From an uncultured Fibrobacter sp. (GTDB lineage Bacteria > Fibrobacterota > Fibrobacteria > Fibrobacterales > Fibrobacteraceae), in the NCBI GenBank assembly GCA_946405515.1, contig CAMJHM010000007.1, positions 1 through 60,989 of the forward strand: a DNA stretch of 60,989 bases, in the 5' to 3' direction. The notes below the pieces were generated by a model. That model saw nothing but the letters and a program-made list of their open reading frames with translations, was not told the origin of the DNA and ran no database searches. The position numbers and the translations under genes were made by a program. Positions 37,897 to 47,270 of the stretch are shown here, one piece after another (position 1 is the first letter of the stretch; every line of letters starts with the position of its first letter).

Positions 37897-37935
37897 AAAA
37901 AAAGGAATTCCGGCGCCTAGCCGAAATCCCTTTAA
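37897..37935 (-). terminator. Terminator of the nrdD-nrdG operon
   Basis: On the minus strand AAAGGGATTTCGGC pairs with GCCGGAATTCCTTT, with two mismatches and a short loop, and runs into seven T. Confidence 0.75.
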
Positions 37936-37954
37936 AATTCTTGATAGGACCAGC

Positions 37955-38518
37955 CTAGTTCTGCAACACCCACTCCGGATGTTCGGCCATCTCGTCAACC
38001 TGCATCTGGTGCAGCACGACATGGCCTGCAGAGAGGCTTTCCTGCACGTCAATGAGGCGCTGGTTGGTCGAGCCACGGAACTTGAGTTCCAGGGAACGCT
38101 TCGCCAGAATGAACGGTCCGTCGACGAGTACATCGGCAAAAGACAGCAGTTCCAGCAATTCGGGATGCTCCGGAGACAATTCCATAAGCCTCTCGTACGT
38201 ATAGCCAGTGTAAATCATCAGGTGGAAGCCCCGTTCCTTAACCTCACGGGCCAATGGAACAAGCCCCGCCGCCTGGGCAAAAGGTTCACCGCCACTGAAG
38301 GTAATACCATCGAGCAACGGATTTTCCTCAATCATGTCCAGAATATCCTCGCGGTCGATAAAATGCCCACCCTCGAAATCGTGAGTCTGGGGATTATGGC
38401 AACCAGGGCAATGATGAGGACAACCCTGGACAAAGACCGTCAGGCGAATGCCCGGGCCATCGACAAAGGATTCAGGAACAATCCCCGCTATGCGGAGACG
38501 AGGATACACAGTTTCCAT
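37955..38518 (-). CDS. nrdG: Anaerobic ribonucleotide reductase activating protein
   Basis: A radical SAM enzyme that forms the glycyl radical on NrdD. The [4Fe-4S] motif CX3CX2C is at Cys33, Cys37 and Cys40 (CPHHCPGC), followed by TFSGGEPFAQ and YTGYTYE, both standard in NrdG. At 187 residues it has normal length. Its ATG directly follows the TAA of the small NrdD-tail gene, so translation is probably coupled. Confidence 0.96.
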   Translation of the reverse strand: METVYPRLRIAGIVPESFVDGPGIRLTVFVQGCPHHCPGCHNPQTHDFEGGHFIDREDILDMIEENPLLDGITFSGGEPFAQAAGLVPLAREVKERGFHLMIYTGYTYERLMELSPEHPELLELLSFADVLVDGPFILAKRSLELKFRGSTNQRLIDVQESLSAGHVVLHQMQVDEMAEHPEWVLQN

Positions 38519-38665
38519 TTACACACCGTGCTTCACGCGATCGTTCACTTCGGCGCGCTTGGCGTTGTTGAAACGGTCCACAGTACCGACCAGGTAGCCG
38601 GTGATGCGGCGAATGCGTTCGAAACCGACGCCTTCACCATACTTGCTCATTTCTTTCTCTGACAT
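38519..38665 (-). CDS. Stand-alone glycyl-radical tail of anaerobic ribonucleotide reductase (48 aa)
   Basis: This 48-codon frame encodes FERIRRITGYLVG and then RFNNAKRAEVNDRVKH, the conserved end of NrdD. In fused NrdD proteins this segment follows the zinc site and contains the Gly of RxxGYL that carries the radical (Gly23 here). The large NrdD gene upstream stops without this segment. It has its own AAGGAG 9 nt before the ATG and lies between nrdD and nrdG. It should therefore act as a separate radical-bearing subunit, comparable in principle to the spare glycyl-radical domain GrcA (YfiD) of pyruvate formate-lyase. The family is known; the split arrangement is read directly from the sequence. 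Confidence 0.9.
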   Translation of the reverse strand: MSEKEMSKYGEGVGFERIRRITGYLVGTVDRFNNAKRAEVNDRVKHGV

Positions 38666-38689
38666 TTCATTTCTCCTTGTTTATAAAAT

Positions 38690-41020
38690 TTACCTGATAC
38701 CCTTAAATGCGGGCATGCCCGGATAAAGTTTGCGCAGTTCCTCGATCTTTTCCGGCGAAATCGCATGACCTTCGCTACGGCCGCAACGCGGGCAGCAGTC
38801 GCCAATCACGCCAACGAATCCGCAAACCGGGTCGCGGTCCACCGGATGGTTGATGGAACCATAGCCGATACCGGATTTTGCCATGTGGTGCACAATCTTT
38901 TCGAAGGCATCCAAATTCTGGGTCGGATCGCCGTCAAGTTCGATATAGCTGATGTGGCCAGCGTTGGTGAGAGCATGGTACGGGGCTTCCAGAGAAAGCT
39001 TCTTGAAAGCCGAAATCTTGTAGTACACCGGAACGTGGAAGGAGTTGGTGTAGTAATCGCGGTCGGTAACGCCCGGGATAATACCGAACTTCTTCTTGTC
39101 CATGCGCACGAAACGACCGGAAAGGCCTTCGGCAGGCGTTGCGAGCAAGCTGAAGTTGAGGCCGAGACGTTCGGATTCCTTGTCGCAGAATTCGCGCATG
39201 TGGCCGATAATCTTGAGGCCGAGCTTCTGGGATTCTTCGGATTCGCCGTGGTGCTTGCCCGTCAGCATCACCAATGTTTCGGCAAGGCCGATAAAGCCGA
39301 TCGAAAGCGTACCGTGCTTGATGACTTCGCCCACGGTGTCTTCCCAGCCGAGCTTGTCGGAATCAATCCACACGCCCTGTCCCATGAGGAACGGGAAGTT
39401 CTTGACCTTGCGGCGGCTCTGGACGGCAAAGCGTTCCATGAGCTGGTCGCTCACCAGCTGAAGCATGCGGTCGAGTTCCTTGAAGAACAGGTCCACGGAC
39501 TTCATCTTGATAGCGATACGCGGCAAGTTGATAGAAGTAAAGCTCAAGTTACCACGGCCGAAACTGATTTCGCGAGTCGGGTCGTAAGTGTTACCGATAA
39601 CGCGGGTACGGCAGCCCATATAGGCAATTTCGGTTTCGGGATGGCCCGGCTTGTAGTACTGCAGGTTGTACGGAGCGTCCTGGAAGCTGAAATTCGGGAA
39701 CAGGCGCTTTGCACTCACGCGGCAGGCAAGCTTGAACAGGTCGTAGTTCGGGTCACCCGGATTCATGCTGACGCCTTCCTTCACGCGGAAAATCTGGATC
39801 GGGAAGATAGCCGTTTCACCGCCACCCAGGCCTTCTTCGGTCGTGAGCAACAGGTTCTTCATGGCCATACGGGCTTCGGGCTCGGTACACATGCCGTAGT
39901 TGATGCTGCTGAACGGAGTCTGCGCACCGGCACGGCTGTGCATGGAGTTCAAATTGTGGACAAACGCTTCCATTGCCTGGAACGTCGTCTTGTCCGTTTC
40001 TTCGTAGGCCATCTTCTCGGCAAACGTCTGCGCCTTCTTAACCGTATCGGCGTCGAAGGTCTTGGAAAGTTCGCGGGCTTCAGCTTCCTGGAACTTTTCG
40101 TTCGGCACGAGAGTCGCGACCATGCCCATTTCGGCCATTTCGGTATGGAGTTTCTTCACAACCGGCTGGATTTCTTCTTCTGTCTTGCCGGTCAGGAGGA
40201 TGAGCGCCTTGACCATGTTGGAAAGATAAGCCTTGCGGTACGTGATGCGCACACCGTCGGCCATGGCATAGTCGAAGTTCGGGATGGACTGGCCACCATG
40301 CTGGTCGTTCTGGTTACTCTGAATGGCAATAGCAGCAAGGGCCGCGTAGCTGCGGATATCCTTGGGCTCACGCAGATGGCCGTGACCCGTGTTGAAGCCG
40401 TTCTTGAACAACTTCTTCAAGTCGATCTGGCAGCACGTCATGGTAAGCGAGTAGAAATCCAAATCGTGGATATGGATGTCGCCATCCATGTGAGCGCGGC
40501 TGTGCTCGGGCTTGAGCATCATCATCGTGTAGAAATGCTTGGCCGATTCGCTACCATACTTGAGCATGGTGCCCATGGCGGTATCACCGTCGATATTCGC
40601 ATTTTCGCGCTTAAGGTCGGATTCCTTCGCAGAACTAAAGGTGATGTCGCGGAGCGTGTGCATGAGGCGAGTATTGACTTCGCGGATGCGGGTACGCTCA
40701 GCGCGGTACAAGATGTAGCTCTTGGCGGTATCGGCATAGCCGCCCTCGGTGAGAGCCTTTTCAACGGCATCCTGAATTTCTTCGATGTCCGGCTGCGTCT
40801 TGTTGGCGGCCTCGAGATGCCCCACAGCGTCGGCAGCAACCTTGAGAGCAGTACTGCTCAAAACGTCGTCACTGCCCAAAAGATTCAGCTGATCCTGGGA
40901 AGCCTTAATTTGTTCGTTCAATTCGCCGGAAGCTCGGAAAGCCTTGACGATAGCGTCGGCAATCTTCTCGATGTTGAACGGCATTTCGCGGCCGTCGCGC
41001 TTCTTCACAGTTAAAATCAT
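38690..41020 (-). CDS. nrdD: Anaerobic ribonucleoside-triphosphate reductase, large part lacking the glycyl-radical tail
   Basis: Makes dNTPs without oxygen. I start at ATG 41020 (MILTVKKRDG, AAGGA 8 nt upstream), giving 776 residues. Residues about 1-95 are an ATP-cone for allosteric control. The catalytic barrel follows (HDLDFYSLTMTCCQ, QNDQHGGQSIPNFDYAM, FTSINLPRIA). The C-terminus has the zinc-type cysteines CGFVGVIGDCCPRCGR. In ordinary NrdD this is followed within a few residues by the RxxGYL radical segment. Here the chain instead ends with about 25 unrelated residues (SPEKIEELRKL) and a stop; the radical segment is the next gene. Confidence 0.95.
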   Translation of the reverse strand: MILTVKKRDGREMPFNIEKIADAIVKAFRASGELNEQIKASQDQLNLLGSDDVLSSTALKVAADAVGHLEAANKTQPDIEEIQDAVEKALTEGGYADTAKSYILYRAERTRIREVNTRLMHTLRDITFSSAKESDLKRENANIDGDTAMGTMLKYGSESAKHFYTMMMLKPEHSRAHMDGDIHIHDLDFYSLTMTCCQIDLKKLFKNGFNTGHGHLREPKDIRSYAALAAIAIQSNQNDQHGGQSIPNFDYAMADGVRITYRKAYLSNMVKALILLTGKTEEEIQPVVKKLHTEMAEMGMVATLVPNEKFQEAEARELSKTFDADTVKKAQTFAEKMAYEETDKTTFQAMEAFVHNLNSMHSRAGAQTPFSSINYGMCTEPEARMAMKNLLLTTEEGLGGGETAIFPIQIFRVKEGVSMNPGDPNYDLFKLACRVSAKRLFPNFSFQDAPYNLQYYKPGHPETEIAYMGCRTRVIGNTYDPTREISFGRGNLSFTSINLPRIAIKMKSVDLFFKELDRMLQLVSDQLMERFAVQSRRKVKNFPFLMGQGVWIDSDKLGWEDTVGEVIKHGTLSIGFIGLAETLVMLTGKHHGESEESQKLGLKIIGHMREFCDKESERLGLNFSLLATPAEGLSGRFVRMDKKKFGIIPGVTDRDYYTNSFHVPVYYKISAFKKLSLEAPYHALTNAGHISYIELDGDPTQNLDAFEKIVHHMAKSGIGYGSINHPVDRDPVCGFVGVIGDCCPRCGRSEGHAISPEKIEELRKLYPGMPAFKGIR

Positions 41021-41075
41021 CGTCTTTCCTTTCAGGTCCGTCCTCTTGTGGTGGTCCACCCTGGAAAACGTTCCA

Positions 41076-41104
41076 AAATTACAATATCTTGTGTATATGT
41101 CCAA
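41076..41104 (-). promoter_or_regulatory. Promoter of the nrdD operon
   Basis: Minus-strand TTGGAC (41099-41104), 17 bp, TAATTT (41076-41081). Its spacer and -10 are covered by the stronger NrdR-like box. Confidence 0.5.
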
Positions 41105-41127
41105 TCAACATCCACAAGATGTAGGTA
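41079..41127. promoter_or_regulatory. Paired NrdR-like boxes
   Basis: Box 1, 41079-41094 (TTACAATATCTTGTGT), matches 13 of 16 positions of the NrdR consensus ACACAATATATTGTGT. Box 2, 41112-41127, matches about 9 of 16. The 33-bp offset is close to the three-helical-turn spacing usual for NrdR pairs, and box 1 overlaps the promoter, as expected for repression. Confidence 0.55.
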
Positions 41128-41384
41128 TTAAGATAATAAAAGAAATGAGAATTTGCATAGATTTTCGGAAAATAAGATAATTTTTTTGTAATAATTGTGC
41201 GACAAAAACGGATATATGTAAAATTTTACAAACAATCCAAAAATACACGATTTTTCCGAAAATCGTTAACTCCGTGAAGAACAAATAGTTAGCATTTCAT
41301 CCCCTTTTTACCTCCTCAAAAAGGAACTTTTTTCGGGGAAAAGGGTTGACAAATGGAAAAAATTTGAGCAGTAGTTTTGAGGAG
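41128..41384. other. AT-rich intergenic region between the SIMPL gene and nrdD
   Basis: No coding frame is convincing here. The minus-strand end of the SIMPL gene has a weak hairpin (arms 41385-41390 and about 41366-41374) with a short T-run at 41357-41362. This could be its terminator. The remainder is AT-rich, with no repeat I can define. Confidence 0.4.
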
Positions 41385-42785
41385 CTACTCAATCTCGGCC
41401 ATGACGGACAGGTATGCCGAAACAGACACGGAATCGGCGATGTTCATCTTGGAATCCGGTGGAGAATTCGACAACAGAAGATTATGAGCCCGCGCAGTTT
41501 TTCCCCTGTACATGGCTCCATCGCGGGCACCAAGGAGGGTCATCCCGATTTCGTCTAAAGGCTTGTTGCTTACCGCAACGACCTTGCCCAGGGAGCCGTC
41601 AAAGCCCTCGGCAATCGCCTTGGCGCGGGCCATCGCCTTTTTGCCGGCAATGTTTGTAACCTGAACCCTGAGCGAATCCTCGTTCTTCAGGACAGGCATG
41701 GCATTAAGCACGTTAACGTTTTCAAGGCCGACGATTCCATCCAAGAACGCCCCGGCGGCATCCTTGGACGTAAAGTTGACCGTAATCCTCTGGGTGGCCC
41801 TGAAGGCTTTCTTTTGGGATTCATTGCCGTAGAACTCATACTTCTGCTTTTTGCGTAGCATCATAGACTGCGCTTCTATCTCCGATTCTGCAACGCCCAG
41901 GTCTTTCGCAATCTGCACTACATCACCCCGGCGTGCGGCCATATCCTTAAAAAGCGCTTCCTTGTCGGCGCCGTCAAACATGATATTCGCGGTCACAATA
42001 AACTTGTCTGCAAGGAACTTCTTATTTTCGATCTGGGAAACCTGGACATACGACTTCCCGCTATTTTCCACACCGTTCAGGGAAAGCGTCGCCGAAACCG
42101 ACGCCGAAACTTCTACGGAATCCGAGGTACTCAACTTCTCTACCTCCGAAGATCCTTCCACAGAAATCACCTTCCCGACCTTCGCTCCTACACTCTGCGC
42201 ATTTTCTTCCGCCAAGCGGGATGCCTTCTTGCAGGCGCTCTTGATTACATCGACTTCCAGGGCTTCGGCATTCTTGAGCCGCGACTGCGTGGATGCGTCA
42301 TCGACAAACGCAAAACTGGTCAAGTCGAATTCCAGGGAATCCGACTCCTGCTTGCTATGCAAAATCACCTTCACATTCTGCGATGCCGTATACCCCAAGA
42401 AATACCTCTTGCCATCCGCATAATCCCAGTCCTTCTTGAGCGACGTGCCGAGAAGTTCATACTCCTGCGGACCCACAGAATATTTCTGTAGCAAGGCGAG
42501 AATCTTTTCGCGGCTCTCATTCAGGCGTTTATAGGCGACGTCCTTGTTTTTGTCCTTTAGAACTATATTGAAACTGGTGACGTACTCGTCGGCTAAAAAG
42601 TTTTTTTTCTCTTCGCTCGAAACAGCCACGCCACCAGAAGGCAGGCCACCTTCTTCCGGAACCGGCTCCAGGGACGATACCTTCGGTTGTGCAGCAACGT
42701 CGGATGCGCGCCCGACACTGAGTGAAAGAACGAGACACACGAACGCGAGTACGATTATGACAACGTATGATACTTTGTTCTGCAT
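41385..42785 (-). CDS. Exported protein with two SIMPL (DUF541) domains
   Basis: A 466-residue protein with an N-terminal membrane anchor or signal (VVIIVLAFVCLVLSLSVG). Two homologous halves, about 55-255 and 260-460, each open with KKNFLADEYVTSFNIVLKD / NKKFLADKFIVTANIMFDG. Each continues through the pattern of a SIMPL domain: a long helix, SLKK / MLRKKQKYEF, an ITVNFTS strand, then a KAMARAKAIAE helix and a final VSVSAYLSV strand. The family is periplasmic and of unknown biochemical role. I start at MQNKV because GGAGG lies 6 nt upstream. Confidence 0.85.
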   Translation of the reverse strand: MQNKVSYVVIIVLAFVCLVLSLSVGRASDVAAQPKVSSLEPVPEEGGLPSGGVAVSSEEKKNFLADEYVTSFNIVLKDKNKDVAYKRLNESREKILALLQKYSVGPQEYELLGTSLKKDWDYADGKRYFLGYTASQNVKVILHSKQESDSLEFDLTSFAFVDDASTQSRLKNAEALEVDVIKSACKKASRLAEENAQSVGAKVGKVISVEGSSEVEKLSTSDSVEVSASVSATLSLNGVENSGKSYVQVSQIENKKFLADKFIVTANIMFDGADKEALFKDMAARRGDVVQIAKDLGVAESEIEAQSMMLRKKQKYEFYGNESQKKAFRATQRITVNFTSKDAAGAFLDGIVGLENVNVLNAMPVLKNEDSLRVQVTNIAGKKAMARAKAIAEGFDGSLGKVVAVSNKPLDEIGMTLLGARDGAMYRGKTARAHNLLLSNSPPDSKMNIADSVSVSAYLSVMAEIE

Positions 42786-42821
42786 AGGAACCTCCCTGTT
42801 GTAGTTCATTTTTCAATTTAA

Positions 42822-42857
42822 ACAAAAAAGAAAGCCGAAAGCATAAGGCATTCGGCA
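42822..42857 (-). terminator. Terminator of the symporter operon
   Basis: Minus-strand stem GCCGAA/TTCGGC (42851-42856 with 42834-42839) followed by TTTCTTTTTTG. Confidence 0.7.
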
Positions 42858-42902
42858 AAAAGAATTTTACTGGATTTTATAGTCTAACTTAGAATAAGGC
42901 CT

Positions 42903-44372
42903 TTATTTCTTCGCAAATAGGAGCGCCACATACTTAAGCACAACAGCGACAATCACGGTAGTGGTCATACTGATGAAGGGCATCCACGGCCAGCTGAAAA
43001 TGCCGCCGAGGACCGCGGGTACGCCAAACACGGGAATGCCCTGGATAAGCACGAGGCTTGCCATGCCGCAAAATACGGAAACAACCACCTGCCAACTCTT
43101 GAGGCCCTTCACAAAGAACGCGAGCAAGAACATGCCAAGGAGCGGCCCCGTAAACAGCCCTGTAAAGAAGAGCGCATTTTTGAGAAGGCTCCCCTGCTGT
43201 GTGGCGGCAAAGAGCGCAAAAAACACACCGAGTACGCCCCAAATGACCGTCCAAATTTTTGCGCGTTTGAGGCCACCCATGCCCTTCGATTCTTCCCAGC
43301 CCAAAAAATCGTGTTCCGATGTATTGCTGAGCGAGTTGATTGCCCCCGAAAGGCTGCTCATGGCGGCAGCGCAGATGGCCGCAACGATGAGGCCAGTGAC
43401 TCCCACGGGAAGGCAGTTCACGATATAGTATGGGAACACGTCATTCTGGCCAATCCCTTCGGGGAGAGTGGCGACATGAGCCATCTTGTAATAAACGTAA
43501 AGCGCAGCGCCCACCCAGTAAAAGAGAATTGAGACAGCGCAGCCCAGCACCATAGAAAGGACGCTGGAACGGTTTGCGGCCTTCACATCCTTGCAGCTCA
43601 AATAACGTTGTACAAACTGCTGGTCACACCCGCGGATAGCAATCTCCAAAATCGCATAGGCAAAGCCGGCAGAAATCAGCGTACGCGCGTTGGAAATATC
43701 CATCGAGGCATCCCACCACTTGGTCTTGCCCGCCTCGCTTGCAAGGGCGGCCATTTCGCCAAAGCCGCCTACGGCATTCGAAATCAGCACGAGCACCAAT
43801 ACACCACCGCCAAAGAACACGCAGAACTGCATCACATCGGTCCAGATGACGGCCTTGATGCCCCCGAACCAGGTATAGAAAATGGCCACCGCCGCCGAAA
43901 CGATTATCGCCAGTTTCAAGTCCACGTGCAGGATTTGTGCAAGCACAAGGGACGGAGCGTAAAGCAGGATTCCCGTGCGAAGCAGCAAGTGCATGCAATA
44001 GAAAACAGCAGCCAAGCGGCGCACCGCCTTGGAACCAAAGCGAACCTCGAACAATTCATAAGCGCTGTTTATGCCTGCCGTACGGAAACGCGGGATGAAT
44101 ACGAAACCCACCACGACAATGCTCAAAAGCGCACCGATTTGGAACATGAGGAAAGTCATGTTGTCACCATAAACATCGGCAGGCGCCCCGAGGAACGTCG
44201 TCGCGCTCACGGAAGTCGCAATAAGGCTAATCCCCACGGCAACCCATGGGATTGCCCCACCACCGAACATGTATTCCTTGAGATTCTTGTTGCCACGAGA
44301 AACCCAAAGGCCTATAGCCAAAGAAAACAACAGGTAAGCGGCAAGGACAGCCCAATCGACAACGGTAAACAT
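42903..44372 (-). CDS. Sodium/solute symporter (SSS family)
   Basis: A 489-residue inner-membrane protein with about 13 hydrophobic helices. The family signatures are present: GGGAIPWVAVGISLIATSVS in helix 1 region (sodium site) and TWFGGIKAVIWTDVMQF in the middle (the FGG-KAVxxTD motif of SGLT-type carriers). The substrate (sugar, sialic acid, monocarboxylate or other) cannot be told. It begins 1 bp after the GGDEF gene, so it is last in the lptF-lptG-GGDEF-symporter transcript. Confidence 0.92.
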   Translation of the reverse strand: MFTVVDWAVLAAYLLFSLAIGLWVSRGNKNLKEYMFGGGAIPWVAVGISLIATSVSATTFLGAPADVYGDNMTFLMFQIGALLSIVVVGFVFIPRFRTAGINSAYELFEVRFGSKAVRRLAAVFYCMHLLLRTGILLYAPSLVLAQILHVDLKLAIIVSAAVAIFYTWFGGIKAVIWTDVMQFCVFFGGGVLVLVLISNAVGGFGEMAALASEAGKTKWWDASMDISNARTLISAGFAYAILEIAIRGCDQQFVQRYLSCKDVKAANRSSVLSMVLGCAVSILFYWVGAALYVYYKMAHVATLPEGIGQNDVFPYYIVNCLPVGVTGLIVAAICAAAMSSLSGAINSLSNTSEHDFLGWEESKGMGGLKRAKIWTVIWGVLGVFFALFAATQQGSLLKNALFFTGLFTGPLLGMFLLAFFVKGLKSWQVVVSVFCGMASLVLIQGIPVFGVPAVLGGIFSWPWMPFISMTTTVIVAVVLKYVALLFAKK

Positions 44373-44373
44373 A

Positions 44374-46161
44374 TTACTGCTCTAACTTGTATTCAATAAC
44401 TTGGTTGCGGCCACCTTCCTTGGCCTTGTACAGGGCCTGGTCGGCATTATTCAAGGCCGCCTTCATGTCGTGGAATGTCGGAGACACAAGATAGGCACCA
44501 ATACTTACCGTAACGCGGAGCGGTTCTGACTGGTGTACATCGAACTCCAGTTTACCCACAGCCTTGCGAATGCGTTCCGCCGTTTCAATCATGCCCTCGG
44601 GAGTCGTATCGACAAGGCCGACGACGAATTCCTCGCCACCGTAGCGGGCCACCACGTCGATTTCCTTGCGAATTTCTCCGCTGATGGCATCGGCAATGCC
44701 CTTGATGACAATATCGCCGACAGGATGGCCATAAGTATCGTTGACGCGCTTGAAATGGTCAATGTCCATCATGAGCACGCCGATATTGTACCCTTGCCGA
44801 TCGGCTCTAATCTTTTCTGTACGGAAACTTTCGTGCAAAGTACGGTGGTTGATAAGCCCGGTCAGGCCATCGCGCATGGCGAGATCCTTGCCGTGTTCGA
44901 ATTTACGGGCACGGTCGTAGGCAAACCCGGCCACGCCGGCAAACGCCTTGAGCAGTTCCTTTTCGTGTTCGGAATAACGGCCCGGGAAACGGCTTTCGAG
45001 GCATATCGCCAGTTCCGCCATCTCGGCGCTCGCCTCGGTCGGGACCGGCATCACCAGCAACTGCAACAAATCCATATTGCGCTTTTCCTGGTTGTCGAGG
45101 CGCGGCACATATTCGCTGAATCCGTTGCTGAAATCGCGCTCCACAAGGCGGTTGCGCAAAAGGGCCAGCACGCAGATACCCTTGTCGTTCAGGGAGAACT
45201 GCTTGTTGACAAACTGCTCGGAATCCACACCGTCACAGAATACCACATGGCCGATATTTTCGTTCGGTTTATCCAAAGCGAGAACCAAAAGACGATCGAA
45301 AGGAATGTTTTCCTTGACGTATTCGAAAATCTGCTTGTAGATATCCTTGACCGTCATCGTCTGGAAGAACTTGCGCTGGTAATAGTACAAGACGCTGAAC
45401 TGCTGCTGTTCAATGTAGTTCTTGGCCGAAGCGTAGCTCTTGTAGCCAAGCATGTCGATGTTATTTGCTATGTAAGAGAGAGCAAGAGCCGTATTGGAAT
45501 TGAAGGCGTTCGGGTAAATGGAGTCGATAATCAACGCACCGGAGCGATTCTTGTTGCGGTCGAACACAGGGACGGCCACAATGGATTTGATGCTCGGGTT
45601 GTCCAGATAGTAAAGCAGCGCCTTGCCTCCCGTAAGGTCGCCTTCGAGCAGGCGGTCCACCCCAGGGCGGAAGAGTTGGCCCAAAATCCCGGAATTTTCA
45701 CCAATTTTCATGTCACTCGCTATCTGCGTGGTTCCATCGTTATAGAAAGAACGGACGCCCCATTCGCGAGGAGAAACACGAGAAAGGATAAGCAAGGAAT
45801 TCGATGCAGGAACAAGCCCCTTGAGAGCAATGAGCAAATCACGAAAAGCTTTGTCGATATCGGCATCGGCTCGGTTCCAGACCTGGTTCACCTTCAATGT
45901 CGAATTCGGTTCATTGTATTCCTGCTTGACATCTTTGTATTCGGAACGCAAGTCAGGAGTCGTCGCAGGGACAAGCCCCGTAGCGCGGATAGCCTTGGTC
46001 ACCACCGGAATGTTGGCGGTCTTCCCCCCAGGGAGCCGAGGACGGTTCATGAAGGCCAGTGCACAGGCCACCCCGGCAAACGGAATCAGGAACAACCACA
46101 TGCCGCCCTTAAAGGCAAGCCCTAGCAGGAGCCCCGACAAAACAAACAATATATCCGACAT
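44374..46161 (-). CDS. Membrane-anchored diguanylate cyclase with GAF-like region
   Basis: Makes cyclic di-GMP from two GTP. I start at MSDILF (46161), after an AAGGGGAAG, giving 595 residues. Two short hydrophobic helices at the N-terminus (about 2-20 and 22-40) are followed by a long alpha/beta region resembling one or two GAF-like sensor domains (about 110-440). The GGDEF domain follows, with active-site GGEEF at 508-512 and a normal ALYKAKEGGRN end. The product-inhibition I-site RxxD is not intact: KEID precedes VVARYGGEEF. The enzyme should thus be active but poorly feedback-inhibited by this route. It lies between lptG and a symporter. Confidence 0.9.
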   Translation of the reverse strand: MSDILFVLSGLLLGLAFKGGMWLFLIPFAGVACALAFMNRPRLPGGKTANIPVVTKAIRATGLVPATTPDLRSEYKDVKQEYNEPNSTLKVNQVWNRADADIDKAFRDLLIALKGLVPASNSLLILSRVSPREWGVRSFYNDGTTQIASDMKIGENSGILGQLFRPGVDRLLEGDLTGGKALLYYLDNPSIKSIVAVPVFDRNKNRSGALIIDSIYPNAFNSNTALALSYIANNIDMLGYKSYASAKNYIEQQQFSVLYYYQRKFFQTMTVKDIYKQIFEYVKENIPFDRLLVLALDKPNENIGHVVFCDGVDSEQFVNKQFSLNDKGICVLALLRNRLVERDFSNGFSEYVPRLDNQEKRNMDLLQLLVMPVPTEASAEMAELAICLESRFPGRYSEHEKELLKAFAGVAGFAYDRARKFEHGKDLAMRDGLTGLINHRTLHESFRTEKIRADRQGYNIGVLMMDIDHFKRVNDTYGHPVGDIVIKGIADAISGEIRKEIDVVARYGGEEFVVGLVDTTPEGMIETAERIRKAVGKLEFDVHQSEPLRVTVSIGAYLVSPTFHDMKAALNNADQALYKAKEGGRNQVIEYKLEQ

Positions 46162-46172
46162 ACAACTTCCCC

Positions 46173-47270
46173 TTACAAACGGAATGAACGGTAAAGCATG
46201 ACCGACGCCAAAAGTGCATAAACACAATGACTCACCCATGCTGCGACAAGCGGAGTCAACGCTCCGTTCTCGCCCATTTTCAAACCGATTCTTTCCAGGA
46301 TATAATAGCTAAACACAATCAAAAGGCCAACCCCGAACTTTTGAGAAAGCCCTCCCGATCGACTATATCGGTGGCACAGGGCAGCTCCAATAAGCAGCAC
46401 AACCAGGTTCATCCAGTGCGCAGAGCGCTTGAAATGGAGAGCCGTTTCCATGACGCGGGTATCTTCACCAGAACGCCGGAGCACGTCAATACGCTGCTTG
46501 ACCATCTTGGAGTCCATCTCGTCTGGCAGTTGGCGTTCATTAATCAAGTCATCCGGGTGCGTACTCAACCTATTCGCAAGAGATTCCCGCATATAAGAGG
46601 AAACGCTTACCGTACCATCTTTGCGGAATATCCGCCGATGGCCATTTTCCATGCGCCAATACCCAGTGTTTGTGCTGTCCTCCTCGATCCAACGGACAAC
46701 GCGCGCATCGAAGCGTTCCACAAGGCGGCCCTCATCGCGGAGCAAAAGCACGACATCGCGCCCCATCTTCTTGCTTCCCGAATAAAACTTGAAAAACCAG
46801 CTCGCCTTTTCGTTATCGATAAACGTGAAATTCTGTTTTTCCTTGATTCGCGGATTTTTCCGTTTCTGGGCGTTCGTCTCCATGATTTCGAATCGCCTGT
46901 GATTCGCATCGGGGAGCCAGAGTTCGCTCATCTCGTACGAGCCCACAGAAACGAGAATACCAATGAAGAAGATAGGCAGTAACGTCTTGAGAGGATTTTG
47001 CCCGGAACTTTGCATCGCACTCATTTCGAGATGACGCGCCATGTTACCCACAGATGCAAGAACCGCAATAAACAGAGCCACCGGAGAAATCAAGTACACC
47101 ATGTAGGGCAAATAGCTCAGGTAGTAATCGCCGACATCCTTCATGTCGCGAGCAAGCCAAGTCTTGATGTTGCCCACGAAGTCGATCATCGCAAAGACAA
47201 GAATCGCCCCGATCACCACGATGAGGAACATCTTCATGAAATTCCAAACAAGGTACCTTGGGAATCTCAT
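46173..47270 (-). CDS. lptG: LPS export permease subunit LptG (YjgP/YjgQ family)
   Basis: A 365-residue inner-membrane protein with three helices at each end flanking a periplasmic beta-jellyroll-like region. The family signature LWLPDANHRRFEIM is clear (about 113-126). With LptF and the LptB ATPase it extracts LPS from the inner membrane. It overlaps lptF by ATGA (47267-47270). LptB is not in this window. Assignment as G rather than F rests on gene order and length. Confidence 0.86.
   Translation of the reverse strand: MRFPRYLVWNFMKMFLIVVIGAILVFAMIDFVGNIKTWLARDMKDVGDYYLSYLPYMVYLISPVALFIAVLASVGNMARHLEMSAMQSSGQNPLKTLLPIFFIGILVSVGSYEMSELWLPDANHRRFEIMETNAQKRKNPRIKEKQNFTFIDNEKASWFFKFYSGSKKMGRDVVLLLRDEGRLVERFDARVVRWIEEDSTNTGYWRMENGHRRIFRKDGTVSVSSYMRESLANRLSTHPDDLINERQLPDEMDSKMVKQRIDVLRRSGEDTRVMETALHFKRSAHWMNLVVLLIGAALCHRYSRSGGLSQKFGVGLLIVFSYYILERIGLKMGENGALTPLVAAWVSHCVYALLASVMLYRSFRL

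Noticed and set aside
38765..41014. A 749-codon open frame on the plus strand opposite nrdD
   Set aside because: It mirrors the nrdD frame exactly, has no recognisable domain and its composition follows from the codon use of the real gene; it is an antisense shadow.
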